35,323 nt of DNA from an uncultured Verrucomicrobiota bacterium (GTDB lineage: Bacteria > Verrucomicrobiota > Verrucomicrobiia > Limisphaerales > UBA9464). The notes under the pieces are model-generated. The model was not told where the DNA came from. It worked only from the letters and a program-made list of their open reading frames with translations, and ran no database searches. Shown here in pieces: positions 33,306 through 35,323 of the stretch. Position 1 is the stretch's first letter. The number at the start of each line of letters is the position of its first letter. The DNA lies in the NCBI GenBank assembly GCA_903939515.1, contig CAJAHH010000101.1, positions 1 to 35,323 on the forward strand. The letters are read 5' to 3'. The position numbers were made by a program, and so were the translations under genes.

Positions 33306-35024
33306 ATGTCTATTCCTTCAAATATAAATAAAAGCGTTCCGAAAACCTGCGCTAACTGCCAAGGGGAAGTAAGTGTAACAAATCCGAAAGCAAAATCTGG
33401 ATCTATAATTCGATGTTACCTATGCGCCCAAATATCCACCCTCCGAGAGAGGGAGGTAAAAGATTTTCAAACCGATTTCGAAGAAACAGATCAAGATGCA
33501 ACTACTATTAATTGGAAACCAATTTGGATAACAGTTGTAGCGGTAATTACTATCAGCCTTGGATTAGGAGGTTACATTGGATTCAAAAGGGCTTCTAAAT
33601 CCACCGAAATTTTAACCAAATCTCAAACAACCGGCCCGGAAAAAAACAGGCCGGAAACCGAGGACTCTGACCTTAAAAAATCAACAAACAAACCATCAAA
33701 TATAGACGTCAATACAGCGATAAAACCACCAGAAGATAAAAACATAAACGAACCGAAAGAAAAAGAGAAACAAATTGAAACACCATCGCCAGAAGTATTG
33801 TCGCTATTGGTAAAAGATAAATGGCTTAGATTCTTGTGGAGCGAAAGTTTAAGATCCAAAGTCACCATAAAACGACAAGACGAAACAAGTGCTACAATAT
33901 CATATCTTAAGGAAGAGCGAAAAGTAGCTATTCAAATGTTGCCACAGTGGTTACAAGAGATTGTTAAAAAACAATTCTATGAGGAAGGTGTAAAAAATGG
34001 GTCAATCAGAATTGTAAATGATCAAAAGTATGACATTCGAACTGATAAAAACTGGGTTACAGTAAGAGGCTCGATCTATCGGGTCCTAGAAAATAATGAT
34101 GGATATTTAGTGCAAATCGACGCAACGGAAACTAGTCGTGAAACAACCTTCAACCAGTTTGGGAGACCAATTTGGGTTAATCGCCAATGGAAACCAATTC
34201 TTGTTAAGATTATCTCCAATGACAATAAAACAGGATTGCACGAAAAACAAATAATTAAAATAAAAGCGCTATTTATTGGAAACCAACAAAGTCATGGAAA
34301 CCAAGAAAGTTATCCGACTTATGATTCTGGAGTAGCAATAAGTAACTACACTCAGCCAAGGTCGTCTGGTCCAAAGCGACTAGACAGGAGCGGATCATCT
34401 GGAAGTGGTTTTTTCATAACATCAGATGGATTCTTTATTTCAAATCACCACGTTGTGGAATCAGCTACAGAAATTCAAATTATACACAATAACCAAACAT
34501 CAAAAGCTAAAATTATTGTATCTGATTCAAAAAATGACATAGCTATCCTAAAGGTAGACACTGAGTCTCCGTTGTCTTGGTTAAATCTAGGAAACGCTAG
34601 CAAAGTGAAAGAAGGAGAAGAGGTGGGAACATTTGGTTACCCTCTTACCAGTCTGCAAGGGGTGAATCCAAAATTTTCAAAAGGCGTTATAGCTAGTCTT
34701 ACTGGCATTGATGATGATTCAACTAACTTCCAAATCTCTGTGCCCGTTCAGCCGGGTAACTCTGGGGGGCCATTATTTCAAATGGCCACTGGAAACGTAA
34801 TCGGAATCGTAACTGCAAGATTAAATGATAAAGTAGCGTATGGTCAAAGCGGTTTCATTCCACAAAATGTTAATTATGCTGTAAAAATAAACTACGCTCT
34901 GGCTCTTATAGAATCTAGGCGAGAGATATTTTTAAAACCAGCATTAATAAAATTAGATAGTCAAGATTCAATTATTTCCTACATTAAGAACTCTATTGGC
35001 CGGGTTATAACCAACAACGAGTAA
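33306..35024 (+). CDS. zinc-ribbon, membrane-anchored trypsin-like serine protease
   Basis: The 572-residue product has a zinc ribbon at the N-terminus (C15, C18, C37, C40), one membrane helix at about 72-92, a charged linker (about 95-160), an uncharacterised domain of about 170 residues, and a C-terminal S1-type protease domain from about residue 365. The catalytic triad should be H382 (SNHHVV), D411 (KNDIAIL) and S486 (PGNSGGPL), all present, as in DegP/HtrA-like enzymes. No PDZ domain follows. The zinc ribbon would be cytoplasmic and the protease outside, if the positive-inside rule holds. Low GC and A/T-ending codons differ sharply from the rest of the window, suggesting transfer. A second membrane protein gene starts 5 bases downstream. 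Confidence 0.85.
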   Translation: MSIPSNINKSVPKTCANCQGEVSVTNPKAKSGSIIRCYLCAQISTLREREVKDFQTDFEETDQDATTINWKPIWITVVAVITISLGLGGYIGFKRASKSTEILTKSQTTGPEKNRPETEDSDLKKSTNKPSNIDVNTAIKPPEDKNINEPKEKEKQIETPSPEVLSLLVKDKWLRFLWSESLRSKVTIKRQDETSATISYLKEERKVAIQMLPQWLQEIVKKQFYEEGVKNGSIRIVNDQKYDIRTDKNWVTVRGSIYRVLENNDGYLVQIDATETSRETTFNQFGRPIWVNRQWKPILVKIISNDNKTGLHEKQIIKIKALFIGNQQSHGNQESYPTYDSGVAISNYTQPRSSGPKRLDRSGSSGSGFFITSDGFFISNHHVVESATEIQIIHNNQTSKAKIIVSDSKNDIAILKVDTESPLSWLNLGNASKVKEGEEVGTFGYPLTSLQGVNPKFSKGVIASLTGIDDDSTNFQISVPVQPGNSGGPLFQMATGNVIGIVTARLNDKVAYGQSGFIPQNVNYAVKINYALALIESRREIFLKPALIKLDSQDSIISYIKNSIGRVITNNE

Positions 35025-35029
35025 ATATC

Positions 35030-35323
35030 ATGAACGTCAAAACAGTTCAAAACATAATTTTGATCTCATTGGCAATGGGCGTTGCGGCTCTAACCGTAGC
35101 AATTGCTATTGGAAAAATACAGGATCTTGATAATTTTGGAAACATTAAAAACGGTCGTGATGTTCTAGAGCAAATACTAAAATATAAAACCGAATGTGAC
35201 GCTCTAAGAAATAAATTAAGTGAATGCGAAAAAAATTATGAAACCAATAAAATAAAGTTAGCGGTCCATGAAAAATATGTTTTTGATGTTTTAAATATAA
35301 TCGAAGACAAGAAAATCCCTACC
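35030..35323 (+). CDS. membrane-anchored coiled-coil protein (runs off the window)
   Basis: This frame starts at ATG 35030 and is open to the window edge (98 residues seen). It has an N-terminal hydrophobic helix (about residues 8-27, IILISLAMGVAALTVAIAI), then a charged helical stretch with heptad-like spacing (EQILKYKTECDALRNKLSEC) that suggests a coiled coil. It is not a recognised family. Five bases separate it from the protease stop, and it shares the AT-rich composition, so the two are probably cotranscribed and may work as a pair. Confidence 0.65.
   Translation, partial: MNVKTVQNIILISLAMGVAALTVAIAIGKIQDLDNFGNIKNGRDVLEQILKYKTECDALRNKLSECEKNYETNKIKLAVHEKYVFDVLNIIEDKKIPT

Overview
The window looks like chromosomal DNA from a member of the Verrucomicrobiota, probably a Pedosphaera/Limisphaerales-like soil or freshwater lineage. 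This is inferred from the gene mix: a DUF1549/LamG/DUF1553 protein paired with a Tat-exported DUF1501 protein (a Planctomycetes-Verrucomicrobia-Chlamydiae hallmark), pseudopilins with the C-terminal histidine/DGH signature, a PEP-CTERM exoprotein, DUF5069, and few good Shine-Dalgarno sites. Most of the window is GC-rich. From about 32.9 kb to the right edge it is clearly AT-rich.

Layout. Bases 1-140 are the tail of an ISL3-like insertion sequence. Bases 254-2977 hold a VTC-domain polyphosphate polymerase-like gene, a DUF4956 membrane protein and an HlyD-type adaptor in one tight operon. Facing it is a minus-strand housekeeping operon purC-ribH-lspA-miaA (6183 to 3314), separated from the first operon by an intergenic region with two copies of a hairpin-forming repeat. 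Then come an orphan thiS, a lipoate-protein ligase homologue, a TPR membrane protein with dinB, xylA with a strong terminator, galM, a HIT protein and a DUF5069 gene.

Bases 13389-16830 (minus strand) are the most interesting regulated unit. A recognisable cobalamin riboswitch precedes four tightly packed genes: a PEP-CTERM exoprotein, a CWC+DUF5522 cysteine-rich protein, a secreted protein and a pseudopilin. Three consecutive genes are joined by ATGA overlaps. Divergent to it is a second pseudopilin whose long leader has a weak resemblance to a GEMM/c-di-GMP-I riboswitch. Next are proC, an AI-2E family transporter, a tail-specific protease, a beta-hydroxyacid dehydrogenase, a release factor 3 gene cut off after its GTPase domain, a Gly/Pro/Arg repeat protein, and the DUF1549/DUF1553 plus DUF1501 pair.

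The right end (31.2-35.3 kb) looks like an acquired island. It has a tyrosine recombinase with an unusual active-site box, then about 0.7 kb with no convincing gene, then AT-rich genes for a zinc-ribbon, membrane-anchored trypsin-like protease and a membrane-anchored coiled-coil protein that runs off the edge. No rRNA, tRNA or CRISPR array was recognised.
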